Origin: Reticulitermes lucifugus
Taxonomy: Eukaryota; Arthropoda; Insecta; Blattodea; Rhinotermitidae
Reading direction: 5' to 3'
Assembly: GCA_026260175.1 (NCBI GenBank)
Contig: JAKCWW010000232.1
Span: 62,239 to 114,105 of the forward strand
Length of the DNA stretch: 51,867 nucleotides
Made by a program: the position numbers and the translations under genes. The notes under the pieces were generated by a model. The model made no database searches and had not been told where the DNA came from. It worked only from the letters and a program-made list of their open reading frames with translations. Positions 41,761 through 51,867 of the stretch are shown here, piece after piece (the first letter of the stretch is position 1; each line of letters starts with the position of its first letter).

Positions 41761-42032
41761 GAAAATTTGTATTTATAAAACTTGGACCAGGTACACATAT
41801 GAACTTATTTGTGTGCATGTGATTGATGTGTGAGTGAAGCTTTCTTGATGAGAAAAAATTATCAGTAGAAACCAACAGGAATGTGTTTTTAAATTAAGGG
41901 TCTCCTAACGTATGACTTGACATAAAAGAGTACAAGAGAAAATGTTTTGACCTCAGAGTATTTTCATAGTAAATTCAGTATCGATCATCATGATTGGTAC
42001 TCATCGTTCAATAGCTGTGAGAAAATCGCTGT
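41761..42032. other. Intergenic or extended 3' UTR
   Basis: AT-rich, no recognisable element. Confidence 0.4.
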
Positions 42033-42164
42033 GTCCTGAGATGTGATGCGTAGTTTGGTAGATACACACACGTTTCAGTGGAACAACCTCCTGCATACTC
42101 CAGTGTACTCTTTGGTAGCCAGGAACCCACACGTCAAACTACATAGCATCACGTCCCAGTAGAC
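42033..42164. repeat. Foldback element copy F
   Basis: The left arm GTCCTGAGATGTGATGCGTA, GTTTGGTAGATAC is mirrored by the right arm ending CAAACTACATAGCATCACGT, CCCAGTAGAC. It has the same outer-end pattern as the copies at 12877 and 47690. Confidence 0.65.
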
Positions 42165-42957
42165 TCATAATCTTCATAGTCACTGTGAGGACATGAAACC
42201 TTAAAGGTGACTTTCAGTTTATACGTTTCTGTTCGTGGTCCTTGAAGTACTGCATGTTTAAATTGACTTATTCTGTGGCATTAATGGTAACAGTTTTATG
42301 ACTGAAATTACCCCATTTATCAGTATTTAGCCCAGGCCTGTATAATGTTTGCACCTGATTCTTTAAGGATGGTGACATTCCATGTAACACCTGATTTGAA
42401 ATTTTGTGATAAAATATGTTTCCAAAGTAAAGTAATTTGTACTCAGTTTTGTTTTGTAAATTCATGATATTGAGGAAACAGCACTGAAATGTAATAAACA
42501 GTAAAATTGTATTGTCTGTCACTGAAAACTCTTCAGCTTGTGAACTTTCTGATTCTACATTTCACTTGTTGATATATGAACAGAATATTTCTTGTGTTTC
42601 ACATGTGTATTTTGATGCCAGGTAGTCAACTGGGTAACAGGATTTGACATTGTTCAATATGGCAGTAAAACTATAGTGGTTTGTTTGCTGAAAATTACAA
42701 TGGACTTTAATGCATTAATCACTCAACACAGGCATTTAAATGGACTGTGTTATGTGTAAGAGCAGGATTTGAAGTAACACCTTTGTTTCATTTCTATTAC
42801 AAGGAAATTATTTTTTCTGCAAGATAAAGTCACAACCCAACGAGATCAACGTGTGCCCTGTGATCTGGTTCATTAGTTTGGCCTGACCAATAACAGATGG
42901 TAACACACTTTTTGTTTAACCGCATGCGGAAATATGTATGATTGCTGCAGCAAATAC

Positions 42958-43100
42958 TACTGTATAGCTGAATATAAGATGACCCTCCTTCACAGTGTTC
43001 AGTTTTCAGGAAACTGCAGGTACAGACCACATTTAACTTTGTACATAGTTTTTCAGTTGATGAATTAGGAAAAAATTATCATCTCATGATTGGGTAAATA
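42958..43100. mobile_element. Short MITE-like element
   Basis: The left end ACTGTATAGCTGAATATAAG, ATGACCC is mirrored by the right end (reverse complement CTGTATTTACCCAATCATGA, GATGATAA). The same terminal words recur at 33945 and about 34900. Confidence 0.5.
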
Positions 43101-43640
43101 CAGACATTAACTAATGTACAGCTACCACTGAAATAGCCCAAGGCATTAATGTCTCATTTCTTTGTCATCTGATCATGGACTGTGGAACCCTTACAAAGGT
43201 CACAGTGCAGTTGTATATGGTTTGACAGGCATGAAAAATGTGTTTGTGAAGTGCCTCTTCATTTTTAATTGCAGCTGAGTACACCAGGGTTTTCAAGTGT
43301 CCCCACAGATAAAAATGTAAAGGATTGAGGTCAGCACGTTGGGCTGTACTTCAAAAACCAAGTGTTGCAGGCATATATTGATATGAACTTTTTTTCCCTG
43401 TTTTGGTATGGGGAACACTTCTGAAGTTTGTCCAAGCATTTAGATATACTCTGTATAAATATCTGCCAGGGTGGCCCAAAAGCAGCACCGGGTTGTAAAT
43501 TGGCATGGCACATAATTTTTTCATGGGGTGAGGCCATTAGTACGTCAGTAATCTTGGTCACCTCCGGCAGCCATCACAACGTTTACAAACCCAGGGAAGC
43601 ACTTGCCATGACATTTCAAAACCTAACTTAAACCCGTAGT
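43101..43640 (-). pseudogene. Relic of an insect DDE transposase (DUF4817-associated type)
   Basis: On the minus strand, broken frames give GPPWQIFIQSI, then SPTC-PQSFTFLSVGTLENP (like SPDLNPLDFYLWGHLK), then LKMKRHFTNTFFMPVKPYTT (like NEEALHKHIFHACQTI). These are the end blocks of a transposase family I recall as common in ants and termites; the exact family name is from memory. Stops in every frame; inactive. Confidence 0.5.
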
Positions 43641-44282
43641 GCTACTTTTGTCACTCGGTGTATAATTTCTGGCAGCAGTTTGGTTGTTTTCTGTGACTTT
43701 CAGTGAAAGCAATTTCTTGTTTCCGAGTATTTTATAACATTTACACCCTTATTATCACTTGAGAGTAATGTGAATTGTAACTGTGAAATTTGTTATTCTG
43801 AATGGCTAGCCTGTTTTACTTCAAATTTTGACTGTTGATAGCTTAAAGGAGAAACTGAAACTATCCCTCAATGAAGTGAATGCTATCCTTGATTTTGAGA
43901 GCAATAAACTAGTATAACAGGTGTATATGATATTTGAATAAATACTTCACTTTTAAATAGCTGGTGTGTTTCTATTGACTGCTTATGAGTATTAGTTATA
44001 ATTATTTACTTTAATTGTTTCACTTTAATTACTTATATTTCCAAACATCATTTTCTGTATAATACAAGCAGCGCATAATATAATTCGTACAAAACTTTAC
44101 AGTAATACATGGGTTAGTGTGCTGTGGGGCATTGACTAAACCAGTTCAAACAATAGCAGCATTGGGATGTTTCTGTCCACTACTGTGCCCAGAAGGTCCA
44201 CCCAGCACTCTTATGGAAATCTCAAGTCTCATAAAAATAATACGATGTAAGAATATCTGTCATGCCTGATTTGATGTTTTCA
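43641..44282. other. Intergenic, no gene seen
   Basis: AT-rich with an AATAAA at about 43937. Nothing recognised. Confidence 0.4.
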
Positions 44283-44365
44283 GAGTGTTGATGAAGATTA
44301 AGGCAGAAAGCTCCTCCAAAACATAGGTAACTAACAATCGACATGGTGTCGTATCACGTAAGACT
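44283..44365. repeat. Foldback element copy I (single arm)
   Basis: GTTGATGAAGATTAAGGCAG, AAGCTCCTCCAAAACATAGG and GACATGGTGTCGTATC follow the right-arm pattern (GGAGGCAGCAGACTTCTCC.., GGCATCAC) of the family. Confidence 0.5.
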
Positions 44366-44814
44366 TTTGTCTTCAGTTTTTATCATTTGTCATACAACAT
44401 ACCAGGTTTGATGACTGTTTTAAGCTCTTAATCTTTAAAACCTGGATTGATGGGATGCCTGTGCAGTAAAGTATTTCAGCAGAGCTCAGGAAGTCAACAG
44501 ATGTTACTGTGCTTCACAACAATTTCTTAGAAAGTGATGTAGTTTTTTTGTGTTATTGCCTGTTCATATGTTTCATACCCCCTTGGCACCAGAATTAAAT
44601 GCCCAGTGTGATGTGCAGAAGAGTGGAATTTAAAGGAGAGCTGCATAAGGAGGCCATTAAATGACCGTCATCTATACATGATACCTATACCAGCATTATA
44701 CTGCATGACAGGTATACCTGATGTTACACATCAGAGGGATATACCATACTACTAAATGCATTTGGCAGAAATTTGATCAATTGTGGGGTCCACCCAATTA
44801 TTGTTAGTAAAAGG

Positions 44815-45070
44815 TTAACTTATACCTGCGCATGCCATGAAGGACAGAGGGGAAGAACAGGTATAGCTGCACTCATTCTCATTCTAAGGATTAGATGGGG
44901 GTGAGTGGTCAACTTCATGCCCCAACTGCACATTGAATAGGATGCTGGGTGGGTCCCAGAGCTGGTTTGGACATTTTGGAGAAGAGAACATTTTTTTCAT
45001 GCCTCCAGAATTCACAACCCAGACAGTCCAGCCTGTAGCCTAGTCACTGTACCAACTATCATATCCCAAC
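44815..45070 (-). mobile_element. tRNA-derived SINE, nearly complete
   Basis: The minus strand reads GGATATGATAGTTGGTACAG, TGACTAGGCTAC (A-box region), CTGGGTTGTGAATTC (B box), then the body GCATCCTATTCAATGTGCAG, GAATGAGTGCAGCTATACC and CCTTCATGGCATGCGC. Confidence 0.75.
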
Positions 45071-45290
45071 TCCCAAATATTGTTGGATGAATTTAATTTG
45101 GGTGTGTGTGCTATTCAATGGGTACTGGGGGCTCTTTCTGTGGGGTACAGCAGCAGGGGTATGAAGCTGAACACTCACTTCCACCTGGTGCTGAGGTTAA
45201 GAATGAGTGGAACTATACATCCACTCTGCCATATGCCTTCATGGCATTCAAAGGGTCAGCTTTACCTTTACCTTTACTTTGTGTCTGTTC
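45071..45290 (+). mobile_element. SINE body, opposed to the previous copy
   Basis: CTATTCAATGGGTACTGGGG, GGTGCTGAGGTTAAGAATGA, GTGGAACTATACATCCACTC, CTTCATGGCATTC and a (TTTACC)n tail at 45260-45280. It lies back to back with the minus-strand SINE, so the two can fold together. Confidence 0.75.
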
Positions 45291-46920
45291 AGTGTAACCC
45301 CAACTTAAGCTAAAACTGAACCATATGAAGTTCTCAAAGTCAGCTCATTGTAAACAATACTTAGCATAGATCTCATCAACAACTAACTTTTGTTTGAAGT
45401 ATGTTTTTATTCTGTATGAGTGCTTAAAAGAATATCAGGTGGCTGTGCATGAGATCTGTAGTGTGATTGGCTTTCCAACTATAAGGCATCTAGATATGTG
45501 GATTCACAAAGAAGGGCATTCAGAACCACTCTAATTGGATTTTGCATTGTCTCACCTCATGAACTTTCTTATCAATAATTAAGTTTTCACAGTTTCTAGT
45601 TCATGACAGAGACCATAGCCACATCAACTGGTGATTTATGATTTTCATCTTCATTTGAATTAGGTAATCTGTGGTCTGCAGAAAATTACAAAACCCTGTG
45701 ATTTGCAGAATTAGAAATATATCAGCCCATCTGCATATGCATTGCACGGATGGAGTAGGTATTCCAAAGGTGGGCTGGATGGTGTTTCTTACATGTTTAA
45801 GTGTATTTGTTGAAAGAATTTGACTCTTCAAAGGCTATGTGGGTCAGTGGGACTTCATTCTCTACTTGGACACAAGAAACACAAATTTTAAACTGGGCTT
45901 GGAAACATAAGTATTCAAAAATGTCTGTTGAAGACACTGCTTTAATGACAGCAATTTCACAAATATTTAGCACTGCTTAAATCTGCATCAGCCACCCTTC
46001 AACTCAACTTTTGATACTTCATGAAACAACTTTGGACTTTCTGTACACATACAGGAACAGAAACTGGGGCTCCTTTCACGTGTTCTTGCCCCAACCACTA
46101 CATGAATGGAACACTGACTCTTTGTATGATGGTTTTTCATACTCATAAGTTAGAACAGTCCAGTCCCACAGTCACAGTTTGTAACAAATTTTGTCAGCTT
46201 AGTCTGTTATTATGCCACAAATGATTTGTAACCCTATCCCACAATCTGTGGCAAGTTTTGTCACCAGTTCTCCCTTTTTGAATCTGCAGTTAATTCACAC
46301 TTCGGTTTTATTGCCAATTCAATTTTCTTCCACTTTTCAGCCCTTTCACAGGGTTCACGATTTAACAATCACATAATACCTGCACACACACCAACACAAC
46401 TGCTTGCAGAGACAACATATGTAACACTACTGACTTTGAGAAATGGCCAAGTATAGCGGCGTCTGTTGAAATCTCTGCTGCAACACACCCGCATCTGTCT
46501 CAGGTGATTCACGTATTGCCAATAGGTCATATCACTCTTTGATGTGATGCTAATAACAAAAATGTCACGATAGCAGGAACAGTTCTGTGCCTTCAGCTGC
46601 TATATGTATGGCAAGTTAATAACAAGGAACTGTGACTGGGGTTAATTCCAGAGTAGTGTTACCACATCATGGAGAGAGGAAACATGATTCTGTTTTGAAG
46701 ATACACAAATTTAAATGAAGTGCTCATACCAATGGCTTTAACCCGAAACAAGTAATGTTACGAAAGAGCAGGTGATGGCAATAGTTCCCCACACCCCAAC
46801 TTCCTTCACTAGCTTATGTCTTGGTAATACATCCTGCCTTCCCGCATCATTTGCTCAGCCTTTCAGCACAGTCCTACTGACAACAACTCCTTTCCCCATT
46901 TCCTACATGCATACCTCACT
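45291..46920. other. Intergenic, no gene seen
   Basis: AT-rich sequence with scattered short ORFs; none has a recognisable domain or splice context. Confidence 0.4.
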
Positions 46921-46955
46921 GCCAAATTACATGGCATTACATCCCACAAGACTTC
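46921..46955. repeat. Foldback element copy G (arm end)
   Basis: GCCAAATTACATGGCATTAC, ATCCCACAAGACTTC is the terminal block of the family's right arm. Confidence 0.45.
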
Positions 46956-47689
46956 AGCCTCAATACTCATCAGTGCAGAATTCTCAAATCTCGCTTATTT
47001 GATTATGTTTCACAGAGTTTACTATTCAAGGCAAAAGTATTATTAAAGTGGAATACATTTTTAATGTTTGATCCACATTACTTTATTTTCCTTTGTCAGT
47101 ATGCCTGAATTAGATATCAGCTTGAATTAGAATAACATGATGATTTACAGAAAATTACTGAATATAAAAGGGGTTTCACACTGTTAATGCTCAAATAATC
47201 CACAGAAATTGACTAAAAATTATAAAAAGTAATCCACATGATAAAGCAAAATAAAACAGAGTTTACAGACTGTGGCCATACTCATAGAATCAGTCAATTA
47301 CTAAGCATACATGACTTCTTACATTGTGGAATAACTTTTCAATAATTTCTGTTTTGTGAATGTTACCTACAAGGATATCTCAGCCTGCCAAACAATATAT
47401 TTTTCCACCTGTTAGGGCCTGACATGATTTCATGGTGCAGACCCTACATACAGTGTGTCACCTTTCTTTAAGACTGACACATCTTATTTGATTGCATGTT
47501 CTTTTCATTAATCCTTTAAAACTGAAATTTTTTATGACTTTTTGCAGCAAAATGTTACATTTGGTAATAGCATCAGATCATTTACACATAATAATTGCAT
47601 GTCAGGCACAATTTTTATTGCAGCCAGGCTCACACATGGAGAAATATCTTTGCGATATAAGGATGTCACAGCAGTGACTGGGGATTACT
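46956..47689. other. Intergenic, no gene seen
   Basis: Very AT-rich; nothing recognised. Confidence 0.4.
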
Positions 47690-47808
47690 GTCTCCTGGGA
47701 TGTGGTGTTGTGTAGTCTGCAAGTCTCATCTACCCTGATGAAGGAGGTAGCAGGTTCCTCTGAAAAGCTGGTACATATTTACCAGACTGCAATGTCACAT
47801 CCCAGAAG
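47690..47808. repeat. Foldback element copy H, both arms
   Basis: The left arm GTCTCCTGGGATGTGGTGTT, GTGTAGTCTG and the centre CTGATGAAGGAGGTAGCAGG, TTCCTCTGAAAAGCTGG lead to a right arm ending CCAGACTGCAATGTCACATC, CCAGAAG. It is the clearest complete copy of the family in the window. Confidence 0.7.
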
Positions 47809-49019
47809 TTGGTAATCTTTCGCAAGTTTCTGTGTCCATGCATGAATGTACATATACATTTGTAGTCCTCAAAACATGAACAATGAAAATTATAACTTCT
47901 TTATATCCAAAAATTTCTTCCACTAATACCTTCATATCACATGCGTATGATCTCATCCGGGGCACAGGCATGGCCACTCCGCACAGATGTACATTTCTGT
48001 TTTGATATATCAAACCTCATTTCTTGGAGGGTTAACAGAACAAGAGTTCAGTGGTATATTGCACTTAGGATTACTTGTTTTCAGGACTCTGTCCATCATC
48101 CAGTATTCGGGAAAGAACACATTATTTCAGAAAATTAATCTGTTCTCTTCTCAGCTGAGGAGGTGGAATCTTGATCCTACATGCACATAAAAAGAGGTAC
48201 CTGACTGCCACTGGTTTTCAGTGATGGAGAATAGCTGTATGTATTGAAATCAAATGAGTAGGGACCTCCACACACACTTTCACCTGAGGATGGAATCAGA
48301 CTTAGTTTCTTAAATGTGTTCTTTTCACAATACTACACAATATACAAAGTCCAAAAACTGAGAAATCCTACAAACTCATTTCCTCCCACAAACATTTCTA
48401 CATTTCACCTGATATGTTGACTTTTAACTGGAATTCATCTGGCGATGAATTAGTCTTCTTGAACTTCAAAAGCAACAAGCAGAATCAGTGAACAGATACA
48501 GCTCTGCTAAATATTATTTCACAGATTTGTTTGATCTACTTCACATCTGCCATGAAGAAATAAACATTAGTTCGTGTCACTGCATTGACTTTGATGAGCC
48601 TAACCAACATCTGCCAAATAAATTCAATTGTGAAGATTTTATTTTACTGCACCATAAAGTAAATGCTGTGATAGTATTTAAATTACAGTTGCTTCATCCT
48701 TAGCACTTCAAATTATTTGTCATTCTATTTTATCTGCAAGGAAAACAATGCACCATTTCATGCTGAAACCAATATTTCAGTACAACACAGTTTCAAACTT
48801 AACTGGTCCAGAGGTTACAAATTCAAATCCACTAGCTGTTTTAAAAAGAAACTCACTCAGTCTCAAATTGTTCTTCATATGTATGTTGTTTTTATAACTG
48901 CCTACAGTGCAAGTGGACAAGCACATTTCCAGAGCCCTGCACTTCAACAATTCCAGACACAGACTTTGTACTTCATTGTGTGGCTTCATGGCACTTATAT
49001 AGATATATAATACACCATG
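47809..49019. other. Intergenic, no gene seen
   Basis: AT-rich. A stretch at about 48847-48950 (AACTCACTCAGTCT, GTGGACAAGCACATTT) recurs in the same orientation at about 50263-50370, so it belongs to a dispersed repeat flanking the inverted repeat that follows. Confidence 0.4.
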
Positions 49020-50195
49020 CAAAGCCTTTTGTTCACCAGTGTCATACATTATGACACGTGTTTCAGCTCCTTGGCACCATCAGTGTCATCGCACAAAGAT
49101 TACGTGAAAATTTCACCAATACATATTAACAATATCTGAAAACTAACTTTAAAATTATTTTGTCATAATTATATATTCAATAGTAATGGATTTAAAACTG
49201 AATAAATTTGCCTTACTGGATCCAGCGGTTGTCTTACTTATTACATTTTACTATTTCCCTTTTATATTTTATTTTCAGTATTAAAATATTTATAATTAGA
49301 TAAAATTTATCATTTAATTAGTTTTTATAATTTGTTTTACATATATTTATATAATCATTCTAAGATGGTATATGTTCATCTTTTATTAATATCAATATAT
49401 ATGCACTTGTATAACCATGGTTTTATAGTAATATTTTTACACTAATTTTCATTGTTTATTGTATTTGTTGATACTGTACTTACAATTCTGATGTGTAGGA
49501 TTATCATTATTACATGTACTTTCACAGTATTCTTCACTGATGCACTGTTTCTTGTAGTTCATGTGTATTGTCTGTCTATGCTGATATTCCATCACCATCC
49601 AAATACATTATCAGGATTAATATATGCACTGTTTCTTTCAAGTTTTGGCATTTAATTTTGTTTCCACTACTGAATAAATTTTTGTGTCCGTAGGAACTGA
49701 GATGGCGTGTTTGTGTACTGGTTGCATGTTTACTGTAGAGTCTACAGCCAACAATACAAAGAATGTGAAAATGTTATATACAATTCACAGATGCATTTTA
49801 ACTATTTAATTACAAATATTTAATAGTACAAATAAAAGATCAAAGGAAAATACCAAACTATAGTAGAGTATACTAAATAAGACAATTACTGGATCCAGTA
49901 AGGCAAATTTATACAATTTTAAAGTAACTATTATTGAATACCTAATTATGACAAACTAATTTTAAAGCTACTTTTCACATATTGTTAATACTGCCAGAAT
50001 TTTCATGTCATCTTCGTGTGATGACACGATGGCTCAGTAGAGCCAAAATGTGTTATCATAAAATGACACTTTTTCTTCTCAAGCACTTACAGTCCATTAG
50101 GGACCTTCGCTTGCTATACAATGTTCCTCCATTTCCAGCGGTCTCTGACCATTGCCTGGCTGTCATGATATGACACTGGTGAATAAAAAGCTTAC
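49020..50195. repeat. Large inverted repeat (about 220-330-bp arms, 1.2 kb overall)
   Basis: The left arm 49020-49240 (TTCACCAGTGTCATA, TTATGACACGTGTTTC, TTGCCTTACTGGATCCAG) is mirrored by the right arm 49860-50195, which reads CTGGATCCAGTAAGGCAA and ends TATGACACTGGTGAATAA. The centre is extremely AT-rich and non-coding. A foreign piece is nested in the right arm at 50080-50163. It is probably a non-autonomous DNA element. Confidence 0.75.
50080..50163 (-). mobile_element. LINE tail nested in the inverted repeat
   Basis: The minus-strand text GCCAGGCAATGGTCAGAGAC, CGCTGGAAATGGAGGAACAT reads as AMVRDRWKWRNIV, the DR-RW block at the end of LINE ORF2 proteins. It is absent from the left arm, so it entered later. 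Confidence 0.45.
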
Positions 50196-50482
50196 GTTGG
50201 TGTAGTGTGTGTCCATATAAGTCCAGACACAGAACCTAAACATGTTGGCAGCTTACAAAAGTCAACTCACTCAGTCTTGAAGAGTTCATTGTACAAATAT
50301 TTTATACTCCCACTTGCTCATGGAAAGTGGACAAGCATATTTTTGATGCCCCAGTCTCTGCTAAAGGGCCTTAGAATGCTTTAAGCATTATAGTAACACC
50401 AGAAACATTTAATCTGTTACATATGAAATGGACTGACATTACAAAAGTGAGAAGTCTTCATGTCTGTCACACTTACAGCACA

Positions 50483-50631
50483 TCACTTGGGAATCAACAT
50501 GACACCATCATGTTGCTTCTTCTTGATGGGAGGCTGTTTGTTCACCACTCCCCCCACCACTTTGTTGTTATGTCTTGCTCCTTCACCACCTGCTTCATCC
50601 CCGTAGTCAAGCTGATCTGCATCGTCATCCT
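50483..50631 (-). CDS. Probable terminal coding exon of an unidentified gene
   Basis: After an acceptor ttggcgcttcag, the minus strand is open for 48 codons and ends in TGA. It encodes DDDADQLDYGDEAGGEGARH (acidic) followed by VVGGVVNKQPPIKKKQHDGV and MLIPK (basic). It would join an upstream exon in phase 1 (one base plus AG). Codon use is GC-richer than the surroundings, as in the YBX and POM121 exons, and the composition is protein-like. Upstream exons must lie to the right; I found none before the window edge. I do not recognise the protein; the acidic-basic tail would suit a nuclear or RNA-binding factor, but that is only inference. Confidence 0.6.
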
Positions 50632-51394
50632 CTGAAGCGCCAAACAATAGAAGTTATTATATCAATCCTGTTTCTTCTATAAGATTGCGAAGTACTCGTA
50701 TATAATTGTTATAAATATAAAATGCTAGGATGTAGTTGTTAACAGTCCTGCTTTATGTTTATGAAGTCCCGGGATCAAATTTCAGCACAGATACCAGCTT
50801 TTCTGAGGTCTACAATAACCAAACACTGTCATAAGTGATTTTCAATCCTACATCATATTAGGAAGTTCCAGGTTCAATTCTCAGCCCAAACACCAGCTAC
50901 TGCATTTCCTGAGTTCATTTATATGTGGAGATAGTACATTAGAACAGATCATGTCTACTTGCAATTCTTGCTTCATTCACTTCATCTATAATTACAAAGT
51001 TACAGGAATTTCGTTGGCTTCCATGCCTGTTCACATTTCTTATTAAATGGTAACAAACTGAATAGCTTCAACAAGCCTCAAATGGCTAATATGTGAGGTA
51101 GCCTACTTAAAAATGCTCTATGACCAGCAGATGTTACTTGAGTGAATTAAACTGAATGTCATGTAAAGTGGACACTACTTGCTTTATATTCAGGAGGTTC
51201 CATGTTCAGAACTCGGCTCATAGACCAGCTATCCTGACAGGTCTTTCATATATTCCAGATTATTGACAGAAATTCTGGAAGAGAACCTCAAATGGGCCAC
51301 AACTGCTTCCTTCCACATCCTTGCCAATTCATTATGTACTAATTATCCTATTTGGATGCTATATAATCTAAGCTACTACATCCATGGAACCTTG
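50632..51394. other. Intron or intergenic with decayed SINE pieces
   Basis: Blocks such as AAGTCCCGGGATCAAATTTC (about 50764), AAGTTCCAGGTTCAATTCTC (about 50862) and GAGGTTCCATGTTCAGAACT (about 51193) look like degraded B boxes of SINE heads. No exon is visible on either strand. Confidence 0.4.
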
Positions 51395-51690
51395 AAAAGC
51401 TAACAGCCCTTGGCCAGTCGGGAAATTCCCTGCATTTCATGGAACCCCAAGGTTCATTACTCTATTCACAAGAGCCTTCCATTTGTCCCTAACCTCAGCC
51501 AGGTGAATTCAGTCTATGCCCTCACATACTACTCTTTTAAGACCCATTTTAATATTATACTCTCATCTAGCCTGTCTTCAAAGTGGTCTCTTTCCTTCAA
51601 GATTTCCCACCCATACCCTGCATGCATTACTCTTCTCCCCAATGCATGCCACATGCCCTACCAATCTCTCATTAAATAAATCATAAATAA
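51395..51690 (-). mobile_element. LINE 3' tail, degraded
   Basis: The minus strand encodes IHLAEVRDKWKALVNRVMNL, GVP then a stop, and downstream NAGNFPTGQGLLAFQG. Further upstream, broken frames correspond to the [15 protein letters not shown] part. It is the same family as 1-348 and 16195-16292. Confidence 0.75.
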
Positions 51691-51799
51691 ATACTGCACA
51701 ACTGAATTAAATGTGATGATATAAGAGTAGGAAATATGTTATATGTTAATAACCTACAGAAATGGCATGTAAAAGCTTGTCTGGAGGTTGAAAGATAAA

Positions 51800-51867
51800 A
51801 TCATAGGTAAAGGTAAAGCAGTCCCATACAGGCCTGAGGCAGGCCCTTAGGGCTCCAGGAGGTCGAG
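51800..51867 (-). mobile_element. SINE tail, cut by the window edge
   Basis: The reverse complement reads CTCGACCTCCTGGAGCCCTA, AGGGCCTGCCTCAGGCC, GGGACTGCTTTACCTTTACC, matching the tail of the SINE at 28230-28310. The (TTTACC) repeat marks its 3' end. Confidence 0.75.

Noticed and set aside
44815-45290. Inverted SINE pair as one transposon with long terminal repeats
   Set aside because: Each half has SINE features (tRNA head or tail repeat) in its own orientation, which fits two insertions.

Overview
The window is eukaryotic nuclear DNA from an insect-like arthropod. It holds short coding exons with GT/AG borders, long AT-rich introns, no operons, many tRNA-derived SINEs, LINE debris and DNA-transposon relics, and a 59-base run of N (28171-28229) typical of a scaffold. 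The LINE tails at both ends encode a MRWAGH / VMNL-VP type C-terminus that I associate with cockroach and termite genomes, so a blattodean or other polyneopteran is my guess at low confidence.

Two protein-coding genes are resolved and lie head to head. On the minus strand, 23448 to about 5293, is a Y-box / cold-shock-domain nucleic-acid-binding protein (YBX1 / ypsilon schachtel type). It has ten exons, nine of which join in frame to 313 codons; the tenth is tentative. On the plus strand, 24828 to 41573, is the nuclear-pore membrane nucleoporin POM121. Nine exons join in frame to 1478 codons: an N-terminal membrane segment, a VTVRIAPP motif, basic NLS clusters, a 2.6-kb FG-repeat exon and a basic C-terminus after FSIGSGS. 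The 1.38 kb between the two start codons holds two inverted CCAAT (Y-box/NF-Y type) motifs close to the YBX start.

A third gene is probably represented by one terminal exon on the minus strand (50483-50631). It has an acidic-then-basic tail and a clean splice acceptor; I cannot identify it, and its other exons would lie beyond the right edge.

Region by region: 1-5292 is repeat-poor to moderate sequence downstream of YBX with a LINE tail, a SINE piece and a perfect palindrome. Positions 5293-23448 are YBX, whose introns hold SINEs, a foldback element, a palindrome, a PIF/Harbinger element (TTA target site), an internally deleted mariner (TA) and a pogo-like MITE (TA). Positions 24828-41573 are POM121, whose introns hold an hAT element with a perfect 8-bp target-site duplication, a diverged tandem array, a mariner relic, a 554-bp solo LTR and a dead Tigger/pogo copy. 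Positions 41574-51867 are mainly relics: foldback repeats, a transposase C-terminus, opposed SINEs, a 1.2-kb inverted repeat, the orphan exon and a LINE tail.

The two resolved genes do different jobs, RNA/DNA packaging by YBX and pore-membrane anchoring by POM121. Nothing in the sequence shows that they act in one pathway. I found no new biochemical system. The most unusual content is the dense, structurally well-preserved transposon record and a few unexplained pieces (a 14.2-14.4 kb ORF, the 68-bp perfect palindrome and the orphan exon).
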